Source of the DNA: Sphingomonas sp. UBA978
GTDB lineage: Bacteria > Pseudomonadota > Alphaproteobacteria > Sphingomonadales > Sphingomonadaceae
Direction: 5' to 3'
Length of the DNA: 64,000 nucleotides
Assembly: GCF_002292295.1 (NCBI RefSeq)
Contig: NZ_DBBS01000013.1
Coordinates: 61,650 to 125,649 of the forward strand
Both the position numbers and the translations under genes were made by a program. This document shows, in pieces, positions 7,445-17,370 of this stretch. The notes beneath the pieces were generated by a model that saw only the letters and a list, made by a program, of their open reading frames with translations, was not told the DNA's origin and did no database searches. Numbering within the stretch: the first letter of the stretch is position 1; the number at the start of each line of letters is the position of its first letter.

Positions 7445-8455
7445 CTACCGGTCGAGCCGGAACTTGAGAAGCAACGTGCGTTGCAGCAGCGACTGGTTGT
7501 CGTCCGACACCATCCAGACGATCGTCGTGCCCTCCTCCTGCGTCGTCGCCAGCCCTTCGAAATTGTCGTGGATCAGCGGCGCATCGAGCGTCGCCAGCCA
7601 TGTGCCGCGCAGCTGCGCGCCCGGCCGGATCGCGGCGGCGGGGATCAGCGACAGCCGGTTGCTGAACCGATAGGGCAGGCGAAAGGCGCGATCGAGCACC
7701 AGCAGGTCGCCATCGGGCAGAGCGGTGACATCCGCCGGATCGAATCGCGGTGCGGGCAGATAGGCGAACGGCAGCGACCGGGTGGCGATCGGATCGCCGG
7801 GAAAGATCAGCGCCTCGCGACTCTGCAGCCGCTCCGCCTCCGATCCGCGCCAGCGCCGGGTCGGCACGTGGCGTTCCTCGCCGATCACGACGAATCGCCC
7901 GTCGGGCAGCCGCGCCATCGATTCGGGGCCACCATTGGCCGGCCATGAGGCCATGCCAGCCGGCTGCCGCTGCGCCTCGGCGCGCGCGAAGCCGGGGGCA
8001 TAGCGCCAGATCGCATTGTAACGCTCGAAGCCGACCCAGATCCGGCCCGTCGCCGGATCGACCGCCATCGATTCGCTGTCGCGGTCGCGCTTCTCCCAGC
8101 CGGTGCCCGGCCCGGCCGGCAGGTTGCGGAAGCGGATGCGCCGCGGTGCCCAGTCGGCGCCCATCGTGAAGCTGACGACGTTGCCGCCGTCGCTCAGCAT
8201 CGTGAAGCGGTTGCCGTCCGGCTGCGGCACCACGGCCAGCGCCGAATAGCCGCCGAACGCGGGATCGACGCTGCGCAGGCGGACGCCGCCCAGATAGGTG
8301 AGCGCGCCGAGGCGGACATGACGCGGGTCGGCAGGGTCGAGGTCGACGCGGGTCGCGACCAGTTGCGGCCGGTCACCGAGCAGCGCCAGCCGCTCCCCGC
8401 CGGTCCAGCCGGGGACGAGCAGCAGCACCGCCAGGATCACGAACACGATAGGCAT
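7445..8455 (-). CDS. Esterase-like / phytase-like beta-propeller domain protein (336 aa)
   Basis: An N-terminal hydrophobic segment (MPIVFVILAVLLLVPGW) suggests a membrane anchor or uncleaved signal. The remainder has the phytase-like fold (PF13449 type): GGYSALAVVPQPDGNRFTML, then RDRDSESMAVDPATGRIWVG, GGPESMARLPDGRFVVIGE, and HDNFEGLATTQEEGTTIVWM. These repeated blades with acidic metal-binding positions are typical of the family. The true substrate is unknown; phytase or esterase activity is an annotation convention. ATG 8455 is preferred, because GGAGG lies 6 bases upstream and the extra 20 residues of the longer frame are not signal-like. Confidence 0.72.
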   Translation of the reverse strand: MPIVFVILAVLLLVPGWTGGERLALLGDRPQLVATRVDLDPADPRHVRLGALTYLGGVRLRSVDPAFGGYSALAVVPQPDGNRFTMLSDGGNVVSFTMGADWAPRRIRFRNLPAGPGTGWEKRDRDSESMAVDPATGRIWVGFERYNAIWRYAPGFARAEAQRQPAGMASWPANGGPESMARLPDGRFVVIGEERHVPTRRWRGSEAERLQSREALIFPGDPIATRSLPFAYLPAPRFDPADVTALPDGDLLVLDRAFRLPYRFSNRLSLIPAAAIRPGAQLRGTWLATLDAPLIHDNFEGLATTQEEGTTIVWMVSDDNQSLLQRTLLLKFRLDR

Positions 8456-8617
8456 GGCGCCTCCATAGGGAGCGCGCCGGGCAGCGATAGCCTGAACGGC
8501 GGATAACGAGCGCATTCAGGCTCGGCTCAATGCGAATCGGCCAGAAGAGGGACATCGACAACGGGCAGGCCCTCCACCGGACCGCCACCAGTCGGAAGAC
8601 TTTACGGGAGAAGACCC

Positions 8618-8998
8618 ATGCTGAAGACCCTGAGCCTCGCCGCCGCCGCCCTCACGATGACCGCCGGCGCCCTCATCCCCGTCACCCCCGCCGTCGCGCA
8701 GCGCGGCTATTATGGCGATCGCGGCTACGACCGTGGCTATCGCGACGACCGGGGCTATCGTGGCGACCGCGTCTATCGCGGCGACCGGGGCTATTATCAG
8801 GATCGCGGCAATCGCGGCGGCCGCCGTTGCAACAACGGTAGCACCGGCACCATCGTCGGCGCGATCGCCGGCGGCCTGCTCGGCCGCACCATCGATACCC
8901 GCGGCGACCGCTCGCTCGGCACGCTCGGCGGCGCCGTCGCCGGCGGCCTCGCCGGCCGCGCGCTCGAACGCTCGGATCGTCCCGGTTACTGCCGCTAA
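8618..8998 (+). CDS. Secreted glycine-zipper protein with Gly-Tyr-Arg repeat (126 aa)
   Basis: A cleavable signal peptide (about residues 1-27, ending TPAVAQ) is followed by a tandem repeat zone (about 29-66) of GYxxDR units, for example DRGYRDDRGYRGDR, full of Tyr, Arg, Asp and Gly. A glycine-zipper segment follows (STGTIVGAIAGGLLGRTID and LGGAVAGGLAGRAL). Two Cys residues (RRCNN and the terminal GYCR) could form a disulphide. Proteins of this build are common in sphingomonads as outer-membrane or periplasmic factors of unknown function. A strong hairpin follows. Confidence 0.75.
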   Translation: MLKTLSLAAAALTMTAGALIPVTPAVAQRGYYGDRGYDRGYRDDRGYRGDRVYRGDRGYYQDRGNRGGRRCNNGSTGTIVGAIAGGLLGRTIDTRGDRSLGTLGGAVAGGLAGRALERSDRPGYCR

Positions 8999-9035
8999 GC
9001 GGCAGTGCGCATCCCTCGTGTAGCGTTTGAGGGCG

Positions 9036-9067
9036 GAGGGGGTCGGCTCGTCAGAGCCGGCCCCCTC
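9036..9067 (+). terminator. Hairpin terminator of the Gly-zipper gene
   Basis: A 14-bp stem (9036-9049 with 9054-9067, one G-U pair) closes a GTCA loop. It is followed by a short T/G-rich stretch. It lies 38 bases after the stop codon and before the convergent phaB gene. Confidence 0.65.
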
Positions 9068-9173
9068 ATGTTGTAGCGCGGCGCGGGGCACGCCCGCGAA
9101 GCCGTCACCGGACGGGTTCGGACGTCGCCGACCCGCCAGCCGTGCCGGTTCGTGCGCGCCGCGCCGCGAACCG

Positions 9174-9896
9174 TCAGTACATATGCTGGCCGCCGTTGAT
9201 GCTCAGCGTCGACCCGGTGACGAAGCCGGCCTCGTCCGAACACAGGAAGGCGACGCCGCGCGCGATCTCGCTCGCCTGGCCCAGCCGGCCGACCGGGATC
9301 TTGGCGACGATCTTCTCGAGCACGTCGGAAGGGACCGCGGCGACCATGTCGGTGTCGATATAGCCCGGCGCGATCGCGTTGACGGTGACGCCGGTGCGTG
9401 CGCCTTCCTGCGCCAGCGCCTTGGTGAAGCCGTGAATGCCCGATTTCGCCGCGGCGTAATTGACCTGGCCGTACTGGCCCGCCTGCCCATTGATCGAGCC
9501 GATGTTGACGATCCGCCCCCATTTGCGCTCCCGCATGCCCGGGAACACCGCCTTGGCCATATTGAAGCAACCGCCCAGATTGGTGTCGATCACTTCCTTC
9601 CACTGCTGATAGGTCAGCTTGAGGATGGTGCCGTCGCGGGTGATGCCGGCATTGTTGACGATGATGTCGACCGGCCCGAGGTCCGCCGCGACCTTCGCGC
9701 AGCCTTCCTGGCACGCATCGTAATCGGCGACGTCCCATTTGTAGGCGGGAATGCCGGTACGGTCGGTGAATTCGCGGGCGCGCTCGTCGTTGCCCGCATA
9801 ATTGGCGGCGACGGCGATGCCCGCCTCCTTCAGGGCGAGACTGATCGCCTCGCCGATCCCACGCGTGCCACCCGTGACGATCGCAACTCTGGCCAT
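9174..9896 (-). CDS. phaB: Acetoacetyl-CoA reductase (NADPH)
   Basis: Reduces acetoacetyl-CoA to (R)-3-hydroxybutyryl-CoA, the monomer for PHB synthase. Short-chain dehydrogenase motifs: cofactor loop TGGTRGIG near residue 8, NNAG, catalytic Ser in NIGSINGQAGQYGQ and YxxxK in NYAAAKSG. The PhaB-specific features NLGGCFNMAKAVFPGM and NGGQHMY at the C-terminus separate it from FabG. Length of 240 aa is standard. A second ATG one codon upstream (9899) is possible; GGGAGA precedes both. It follows hemH on the same strand by 74 bases. The synthase phaC is about 16 kb away and phaA is not in the window. Confidence 0.92.
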   Translation of the reverse strand: MARVAIVTGGTRGIGEAISLALKEAGIAVAANYAGNDERAREFTDRTGIPAYKWDVADYDACQEGCAKVAADLGPVDIIVNNAGITRDGTILKLTYQQWKEVIDTNLGGCFNMAKAVFPGMRERKWGRIVNIGSINGQAGQYGQVNYAAAKSGIHGFTKALAQEGARTGVTVNAIAPGYIDTDMVAAVPSDVLEKIVAKIPVGRLGQASEIARGVAFLCSDEAGFVTGSTLSINGGQHMY

Positions 9897-9970
9897 CATT
9901 ATCTCTCCCGTTCTGGTTGGCGCGAAGCTAGGGCAGACGCCCCGGAAGTGGCAATGGCCGTAGCGTAATT

Positions 9971-10996
9971 TTACATGTCCTGATCGACCCATCCGCGCAG
10001 TTCGCGCGCCAGCAGCGTCTTCAGCATTGCGATGCCGGGCGCGCCGTCGTTGAGGCAGGGCAGATAGGCGAAATGGGTGCCGCCCGCCGCGACGAAGCTG
10101 TCGCGCCCGCGGATCGCCAGCTCCTCCAGCGTTTCGAGGCAGTCGGCGGAAAAGCCCGGCGCGATCACCGCGACCTTGCGCACGCCCCTGGCCGGCAGCG
10201 CCTCCAGCGTCTCGTCGGTCGCCGGACCGAGCCATTTCGCCGGCCCGAACCGAGACTGGAAGGCGACCAGCAGGTCGCGTCCGGCCAGGATCGGCGCCAG
10301 CGCCTCGCCGAGCAGCCGCGCGGTCTTCTGGCAATGGCAATGATAGGGATCGCCCAGTTCCAGCGTCCGCTTCGGCATGCCGTGGAAGCTCGCAACGATC
10401 GCATCGGGCGTGAAGTCCAGCGCGGCGAGCTGCGTCTCCACCTGCTCTTTGAGCGCGCCGATATAGGCGGGATCGTCGTGATAGGGCGGCAGGGTCCGGA
10501 TCGCGGGCTGCCAGCGCAGACCGGCCAGCGCCGCGAACGCCTTGTCGTTGGCGGTCGCGGTCGTCGCGGCGCAATATTGGGGATAGAGCGGCGCGATCAG
10601 GATGCGCTCGCAGCCCGCATCCTTCATCGCGATCAGCCGGTCGGCGATCGGCGGGTTGCCGTAGCGCATCGCATGGTCGACCATCACGTCCGGCCCGAAC
10701 GCGCCCTGCAGCGCCTGCGACTGGCGGCGGGTGATCGCGGCGAGCGGCGAGCCCTCCTCGCTCCACACCAGTCCATAGGCATGCGCCGACTTCTTCGGCC
10801 GCGTGTTGAGGATGATGCCGCGCAGGATCGGCTGCCATGCGATCGCCGGAATCTCGACCACGCGCCGGTCCGAGAGGAATTCGCCCAGATAGCGTTTCAC
10901 CGAGCGCGCATCGGGGGCATCGGGGGTGCCGAGATTGGTCAGCAGGACGCCGATTTTGCGTGGCGGAATCGGGGGATGGTCGGCGGGAGGGATCAT
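9971..10996 (-). CDS. hemH: Ferrochelatase
   Basis: Inserts ferrous iron into protoporphyrin IX, the last step of heme b synthesis, in the cytoplasm or at the inner membrane. Family motifs are KIGVLLTNLGTPDAP at the N-terminus, MRYGNPPIADRL, FHGMPKRTLELGDPYHCHCQ with the catalytic His and an AFQSRFGPAKWLGP block; a glutamate follows in PATDETLEAL. Length is 341 aa, normal. The ATG at 10996 overlaps the TGA of the upstream molybdopterin hydroxylase gene (ATGA), so translation is probably coupled. Further heme genes hemC and hemD lie at 57-58.6 kb. Confidence 0.94.
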   Translation of the reverse strand: MIPPADHPPIPPRKIGVLLTNLGTPDAPDARSVKRYLGEFLSDRRVVEIPAIAWQPILRGIILNTRPKKSAHAYGLVWSEEGSPLAAITRRQSQALQGAFGPDVMVDHAMRYGNPPIADRLIAMKDAGCERILIAPLYPQYCAATTATANDKAFAALAGLRWQPAIRTLPPYHDDPAYIGALKEQVETQLAALDFTPDAIVASFHGMPKRTLELGDPYHCHCQKTARLLGEALAPILAGRDLLVAFQSRFGPAKWLGPATDETLEALPARGVRKVAVIAPGFSADCLETLEELAIRGRDSFVAAGGTHFAYLPCLNDGAPGIAMLKTLLARELRGWVDQDM

Positions 10997-13197
10997 ATTC
11001 CTGGCCTTAGCGGCAGGTGACGCATCCGCATACCGGTCGCCGCATGCAGCGCGTTGGCAATGGCGGGCGCCACCGCGGGCACGCCCAGTTCGCCGACGCC
11101 GCCCGGCGCTTCGTCGGAGGCGACGCATTCGACGATGATGTCGGGCGTGTCGGCGAGGCGCGGCAGCGCGAGTCCGGCGAAACCGCGGACGTCGGTGCGC
11201 CCCGCGGTCAGGCCGGTCGAGGCGCCGAGCGCCTGCGCCAGACCGAAGATCAGCCCGCCCTCGATCTGTTGCAGCACGAGATCGGGGTTGATCGTCCGCC
11301 CGCAATCGACCGCGGCGACGAGGCGCTCTACCCGCGGGCGGCCGCCCTCGCCCATCTCCGCCTCGGCGAGCACCGCGATATGGCTGCCGCGAAAGCTGTG
11401 GCAGGCGATGCCCTGTCCGCTGCCAGGCTGGCCGCCGCCCCAGCCGCCGAGTGCCGCGACCGTGGTCAGGCAGCGCGCCAGCCGCGCGTCGCCGCCGAGC
11501 ATGCCGATCCGGTAGGACAGCGGCTCGGTGCCGGCGACGCGGGCGAGCTCGTCGAGGAAGCATTCGGTGAAGAAGGCGGTATAGCCATGCGCGCCGCCGC
11601 GCATATGCCCGGTCGGCACGCCGATCGCGGCGGCATGGTGGTGGATCGCCAGTGCCGGGATACGATAGGGCGGCAGCGCACCGGCGACCGCATAGGGATC
11701 GGCGCCGCCGAGCGCGAGCCCGGCGGCGGCGGGCAGCAGCCGGTGCGCCAGATCATGCCCCGTCGCGGGCGCGGCGATCGCCATGTCCCACGCGGCGATC
11801 GCGCCATTGCCCGACAGGCGCGCGCGCATCCGCGCCTTGGCGGGGGGGCGGAAGCGGTCGTGTGCGACATCTTCGCCGCGCGACCAGACGAGACTGACCG
11901 GGCGCTTCAGCCGCATCGCCAGCACCGCCGCCTGCTCCGCCACCAGCGAGTCGAGCGTCGCGCCGAACCCACCGCCGCCCAGCGTCGGGTGGACGACAAC
12001 CGCACCTTCGGCAAGGTCCGCCGCCCGCGCCGCGACGGCGCGCGCGGCGGCGGGTGCCGCGGTCGGCAGCCAGAGTTCGAGCCGGCCGTCGCGCCACGCG
12101 GCGACCGCACTCGCGGTTTCCAGCGGCGCATGCACCCCTAGGCCCGCGCCATAGTCGGCGGTGACGACGCCGCCGCCGTCGAGCAGCGTCCCGATCTCGC
12201 CGGCCGCCGCGATCCGTTCGCCCTTCGTTGCCAGCGCGGCGTCGAGGCTGCGCGCGATCGCGGCGCTGTCGACCACCGGACCGGTTGTGGCGAAGCGCGG
12301 CGCCATCGCGTCGAGCGCGCGGTTCGCCGCCCACCAGGTGGTCGCGACCGCCGCCACCCAGCGCGGGGTCTCAACCACCGCGAGCACGCCGCGGACGCGA
12401 TCGGCGGCGGCGCGGTCGACGCGGATCGGGCGGCTGTCGCCGATCGGCCCCTGCCGGATCGCGGCATGGACCATGTCGGGCAGGCGGATATCGCCCGCGA
12501 ACCCCGCGGACCCGTCGACCTTGGCCGGCGTGTCGAGCCGCGGCAGCGAGCGGCCGGTGAGCTTGCCCGCACCCTGCACCCCGATCGGAAGCGGGTCGGG
12601 CACCGATTCGCCGGCGGCGTCGGCGGCGAGCGCGGCGAAGCGCAGCCGCTGGCCGGCATGGACGACGAACCCCGCATCGACCGCGCAATCGGTCCAGGCG
12701 ACGCCCCATCGCCGCGCCGCCGCCTTGCACAGCAGCGCGCGCGCGGCGGCACCGGCGGTGCGGCATCCCTCCTCGAACATCCGCACGGATGTGGAGCCGC
12801 CGGTGACGATCAGCCCGGTGCGTTCGGCGAAGCTCTGGCGCAGGCCGTCGGGCAGACGCGTGAAGCCGCCTTCGAACAGCTCCTCGAGCGCGAGCGGGTT
12901 GGCGTAGAGCGGGTTCAGCGGCGCCGCCTCGACCCCGACCGTGCGCCAGTCCGCGCCCAGCTCGTCGGCGACGATCTGCGCAAGCGCGGTATAGACGCCC
13001 TGCCCGTGTTCGAGCTGTGGCACCGCGACGGTGACATGGCCGTCGCTGCCGATCTTCAGCCACGCCCCGAACGGCGTTTCCCCCGGCGCGGCGGCGAGGT
13101 TCGGCCGATACTGCCGCGGCCACACCCCCCAGGCGACGATCAGGCCGATGCCGGCGCCGCCGCCGATCAGCACGTTCCTGCGGGTGGGCCTCTCCAT
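10993..13197 (-). CDS. Molybdopterin-dependent aldehyde/isoquinoline-type oxidoreductase large subunit (IorB-like, 734 aa)
   Basis: Xanthine-oxidase-superfamily large subunit of the IorB type: the molybdenum cofactor subunit of a periplasmic or membrane-linked hydroxylase. The N-terminus MERPTRRNVLIGGG followed by a hydrophobic run resembles a twin-arginine signal. Later motifs include PQLEHGQGVYTALAQIVADE, TGRSLPRLDTPAKVDGSAGF, MRGGAHGYTAFFTECFLDE, AAVDCGRTINPDLVLQQIEG and the catalytic-Glu region GGVGELGVPAVAPAIANAL. It is near full length for IorB. No gene for the small 2Fe-2S subunit (IorA) is adjacent; the partner may be elsewhere. It ends in an ATGA overlap with hemH. A GTG start at 13221 is an alternative. 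Confidence 0.83.
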   Translation of the reverse strand: MERPTRRNVLIGGGAGIGLIVAWGVWPRQYRPNLAAAPGETPFGAWLKIGSDGHVTVAVPQLEHGQGVYTALAQIVADELGADWRTVGVEAAPLNPLYANPLALEELFEGGFTRLPDGLRQSFAERTGLIVTGGSTSVRMFEEGCRTAGAAARALLCKAAARRWGVAWTDCAVDAGFVVHAGQRLRFAALAADAAGESVPDPLPIGVQGAGKLTGRSLPRLDTPAKVDGSAGFAGDIRLPDMVHAAIRQGPIGDSRPIRVDRAAADRVRGVLAVVETPRWVAAVATTWWAANRALDAMAPRFATTGPVVDSAAIARSLDAALATKGERIAAAGEIGTLLDGGGVVTADYGAGLGVHAPLETASAVAAWRDGRLELWLPTAAPAAARAVAARAADLAEGAVVVHPTLGGGGFGATLDSLVAEQAAVLAMRLKRPVSLVWSRGEDVAHDRFRPPAKARMRARLSGNGAIAAWDMAIAAPATGHDLAHRLLPAAAGLALGGADPYAVAGALPPYRIPALAIHHHAAAIGVPTGHMRGGAHGYTAFFTECFLDELARVAGTEPLSYRIGMLGGDARLARCLTTVAALGGWGGGQPGSGQGIACHSFRGSHIAVLAEAEMGEGGRPRVERLVAAVDCGRTINPDLVLQQIEGGLIFGLAQALGASTGLTAGRTDVRGFAGLALPRLADTPDIIVECVASDEAPGGVGELGVPAVAPAIANALHAATGMRMRHLPLRPGI

Positions 13198-13270
13198 CGC
13201 CCGCGGCTGTATCGGCTGCACGGGCGGGTGGAAAGGGCGCGGAATGCGGGTTCGCGCGACGACACGATGA

Positions 13271-13511
13271 GAAGAGTTTGAAGCGCGGAGGCGCGGAGAC
13301 GCGGAGGATGCGGAGGGTAGAGGGCGAACGATGCGCTCCCCACCCGCGTCCCGTCATCCCGGCGAACGCCGGGACCCATGGACACGCTGGCGGCGACGTT
13401 GGCCGCAGCATCCGACCGCATCGCAACCATGGATCCCGGCGAACGCCGGGATGACGGACATCACACTCTTACCCCGGACCCTCGCCGCGTCCTCCGCGCC
13501 TCTGCGCGCCC
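13271..13511. repeat. Nested palindromic repeat cluster between the ligase and IorB-like genes
   Basis: The 345-base gap 13198-13542 holds two nested inverted pairs and no gene. The outer arms are a GCGGAGG-rich tract (13271-13318) and its diverged inverse (13481-13511). The inner arms are GTCATCCCGGCGAACGCCGG, continuing to CCCATGG (about 13353-13381), and its inverse CCATGGATCCCGGCGAACGC, continuing to GATGACG (about 13428-13458). Each inner arm contains its own small palindrome, CCCGGCG-AA-CGCCGGG. Relatives of the inner unit occur at 32.4 kb, and of the outer unit at 59.6 and 63.6 kb. This is a REP/BIME-like arrangement. Confidence 0.75.
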
Positions 13512-13542
13512 AACCCCTCTTGTCGACCGAACCTCGCCCGGA

Positions 13543-15234
<1,692 letters not shown>

Positions 15235-15311
15235 ATCTCTCTCCGCTTGGTCTTGTGCCTTTGGCCCACTATGCAGACGGCGAACCCCGGGGGAAAGCCT
15301 TGATCCTGTCC

Positions 15312-16220
15312 ATGCTCGCCGCCGCCGCCCCCACCGTCGTCCAGAACACGCTGGGCACGGGCGGCAGCCATATCCGCTTCGCCGATCTCGGGTTGCATCC
15401 CGACATCTTCTCGATCGGCTTCTTCACGCTGCGCTGGTACAGCCTCGCCTATATCGCCGGCATCCTGGTCGGCTGGTGGTATCTGCTGAAGCTGCTCGCA
15501 CAGCCGGGCGCGCCGATGGCGCGGCGCCATGCCGACGACCTCGTCTTCTATGCGACGCTGGGCATCATCCTGGGCGGGCGGATCGGCTATGTGCTGTTCT
15601 ACGCGCCCGACATGTTCCTGCATCCGCTGCGCATCTTCCGCTTGTGGGACGGCGGGATGAGCTTCCACGGCGGCGTCATCGGCACCTCGATCGGGCTGAT
15701 CCTGTTCGCGCGCAAGCACCGGCTCGACTGGCTGCGGGTGCACGACTACATCGCCTGCGTGGTGCCGTTCGGCCTGTTCTTCGGCCGGCTCGCCAATTTC
15801 GTGAACGGCGAATTGTGGGGCAAGCCCGCCGACGTGCCATGGGCGATCGTGTTCGAACGCACCGTGCCGTTCGACGTGCCCGAGCCGGCGCGTCACCCCA
15901 GCCAGCTGTACGAGGCGGGACTCGAGGGGATCGTCCTGTTCGCGATCCTGTGGTTCGCCTTCTGGCGGACGAAAGCGCGCTACCAGCCTGGCCGGCTCGT
16001 CGGCCTGTTCGTGCTCGGATATGGCGTCGCGCGCTTCATCGTCGAATTCTTCCGCGAACCCGATGCGCAGTTCCGCGGCACCTTCATCGAGGCGACCGGC
16101 ATTCACATGGGCCAGTGGCTGTGCGTGCCGATGATCGCCGGCGGCCTGTACCTGATCCTCACCGCCCCCGGCCGCCGCACGCGGGTGGAGCCGATCGCGG
16201 GGTCGCAGAGCGTCGCGTAG
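15312..16220 (+). CDS. lgt: Prolipoprotein diacylglyceryl transferase
   Basis: Transfers diacylglycerol from phosphatidylglycerol to the lipobox Cys of prolipoproteins at the inner membrane, the first step of lipoprotein maturation. The 302-aa protein has about seven membrane segments. Diagnostic sequences are MSFHGGVIGTSIGLILFA, FGRLANFVNGELWG (Lgt signature with Arg and Asn) and HPSQLYEAGLEG, plus a C-terminal GIHMGQWLCVPM. ATG 15312 is favoured; a TTG at 15300 with GGGGGAAA in front is a real alternative. It probably leads the lgt-midA-GNAT-pgeF run and supplies the processing needed for the OmpA-like and DUF4136 lipoproteins seen here. Confidence 0.94.
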   Translation: MLAAAAPTVVQNTLGTGGSHIRFADLGLHPDIFSIGFFTLRWYSLAYIAGILVGWWYLLKLLAQPGAPMARRHADDLVFYATLGIILGGRIGYVLFYAPDMFLHPLRIFRLWDGGMSFHGGVIGTSIGLILFARKHRLDWLRVHDYIACVVPFGLFFGRLANFVNGELWGKPADVPWAIVFERTVPFDVPEPARHPSQLYEAGLEGIVLFAILWFAFWRTKARYQPGRLVGLFVLGYGVARFIVEFFREPDAQFRGTFIEATGIHMGQWLCVPMIAGGLYLILTAPGRRTRVEPIAGSQSVA

Positions 16221-16290
16221 CGAAGCCCGTCGGCGCGACGATGACGACGAGCGCGGGCGGCGGCCCGGTTACCCCCTTGCGCCGCCCCCG

Positions 16291-16312
16291 CCCCGCCGTC
16301 ATTCCGGCGGGG
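16291..16312 (+). promoter_or_regulatory. Hairpin covering the GTG start of midA
   Basis: CCCCGCCG (16291-16298) and CGGCGGGG (16305-16312) form a perfect 8-bp stem with a 6-base loop. The last base of the stem is the G of the GTG start codon, and the stem contains the only purine-rich candidate ribosome site. It may reduce translation of midA or be the lgt 3' end hairpin. Confidence 0.4.
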
Positions 16313-17370
16313 TGACCGAAGCCTCCCTTCCCGACCGTCTCGCCCGCGCCATCACGCTCGCCGGACCGATGCCGGTGTCGCAGTTCATGGCCGCCGCCAA
16401 TGCGCATTATTACGCGACGCGCGATCCGTTGGGCGCCGCCGGCGACTTCACCACCGCGCCGGAGATCAGCCAGATGTTCGGCGAGCTGATCGGCCTGTGG
16501 TGCGCGGACCTGTGGGACCGCGCCGGGCGGCCCGCCGTCGCCTGGGTCGAGCTGGGGCCGGGCCGCGGGACGCTCGCCGCCGATGCCCTGCGCGCGATGG
16601 CCAAGGCGGGGCTGACGCCGCCGGTCCATTTCGTCGAAACCAGCCCGCTGCTCCGCGCCGCACAGGCGGACCGCGTGCCCGATGCCACCTGGCACGACAC
16701 GGTCGACACGCTGCCCGCCGACACCGCGCTGATCGTCGTCGCCAACGAATTTTTCGACGCACTGCCGATCCGCCAGCTGATCCGTCGCGGTACGGGCGAT
16801 GGCGGGGGCGGCTGGCATGAACGGCTCGTCGCCTGTCAGGACACATTGTTCCTGCCGATCGCGGGCAAGCCGGTGCCGGTCGAACTGCTGCCCGAACCGC
16901 TCCGCGACGCGCCCGCCGGATCGGTGCTGGAGATTTCGCCCGCGAGCGTCGGCGTGATGGCGTCGCTCGCCCGGCGGATCGCGGCGCAGGGCGGCGCGCT
17001 GCTCGCGGTCGACTATGGCTACGAAGGCTCCGCGCTCGCCGAAACGCTGCAGGCGGTACGCGGCCATGCCTTCGCCAATCCGTTCGAGGCGCCGGGCGAC
17101 ACCGACCTGTCCGCGCACGTCGATTTCACCACGCTCGCCGCCGCGGCGCAGGCCGCGGGCGCGGTCGCCTGGGGGCCGGTGACGCAGCGCGACCTGCTCG
17201 GCCAATTGGGCATCGATGGCCGCGCGAGCGCGCTCGCCCGCCACGCGCCCGACCGGGCGACCGCGATCCTCGCCGACCGGTCGCGGCTGATGGAGGACAT
17301 GGGGACGCTGTTCAAGGCGCTCGCGGTGACGCATCGCGACTGGCCCGTGCCGGCGGCGTTCGGCGCATGA
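16312..17370 (+). CDS. SAM-dependent methyltransferase, MidA/NDUFAF7 family (352 aa)
   Basis: Homologue of mitochondrial NDUFAF7, a protein arginine methyltransferase needed for complex I assembly. Conserved blocks are AHYYATRDPLGAAGDFTTAP near residue 30, SQMFGELIGLW, the SAM-binding VELGPGRGTLAADALRA, VANEFFDALPIRQ, and AVDYGYEGSALAETLQAVRG. The N-terminal conserved region begins just after the start, so the GTG at 16312 must be about right although it is buried in a hairpin. Its stop overlaps the start of the next gene (ATGA). The bacterial target is presumed to be the NuoD-type subunit, by inference. Confidence 0.86.
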   Translation: MTEASLPDRLARAITLAGPMPVSQFMAAANAHYYATRDPLGAAGDFTTAPEISQMFGELIGLWCADLWDRAGRPAVAWVELGPGRGTLAADALRAMAKAGLTPPVHFVETSPLLRAAQADRVPDATWHDTVDTLPADTALIVVANEFFDALPIRQLIRRGTGDGGGGWHERLVACQDTLFLPIAGKPVPVELLPEPLRDAPAGSVLEISPASVGVMASLARRIAAQGGALLAVDYGYEGSALAETLQAVRGHAFANPFEAPGDTDLSAHVDFTTLAAAAQAAGAVAWGPVTQRDLLGQLGIDGRASALARHAPDRATAILADRSRLMEDMGTLFKALAVTHRDWPVPAAFGA

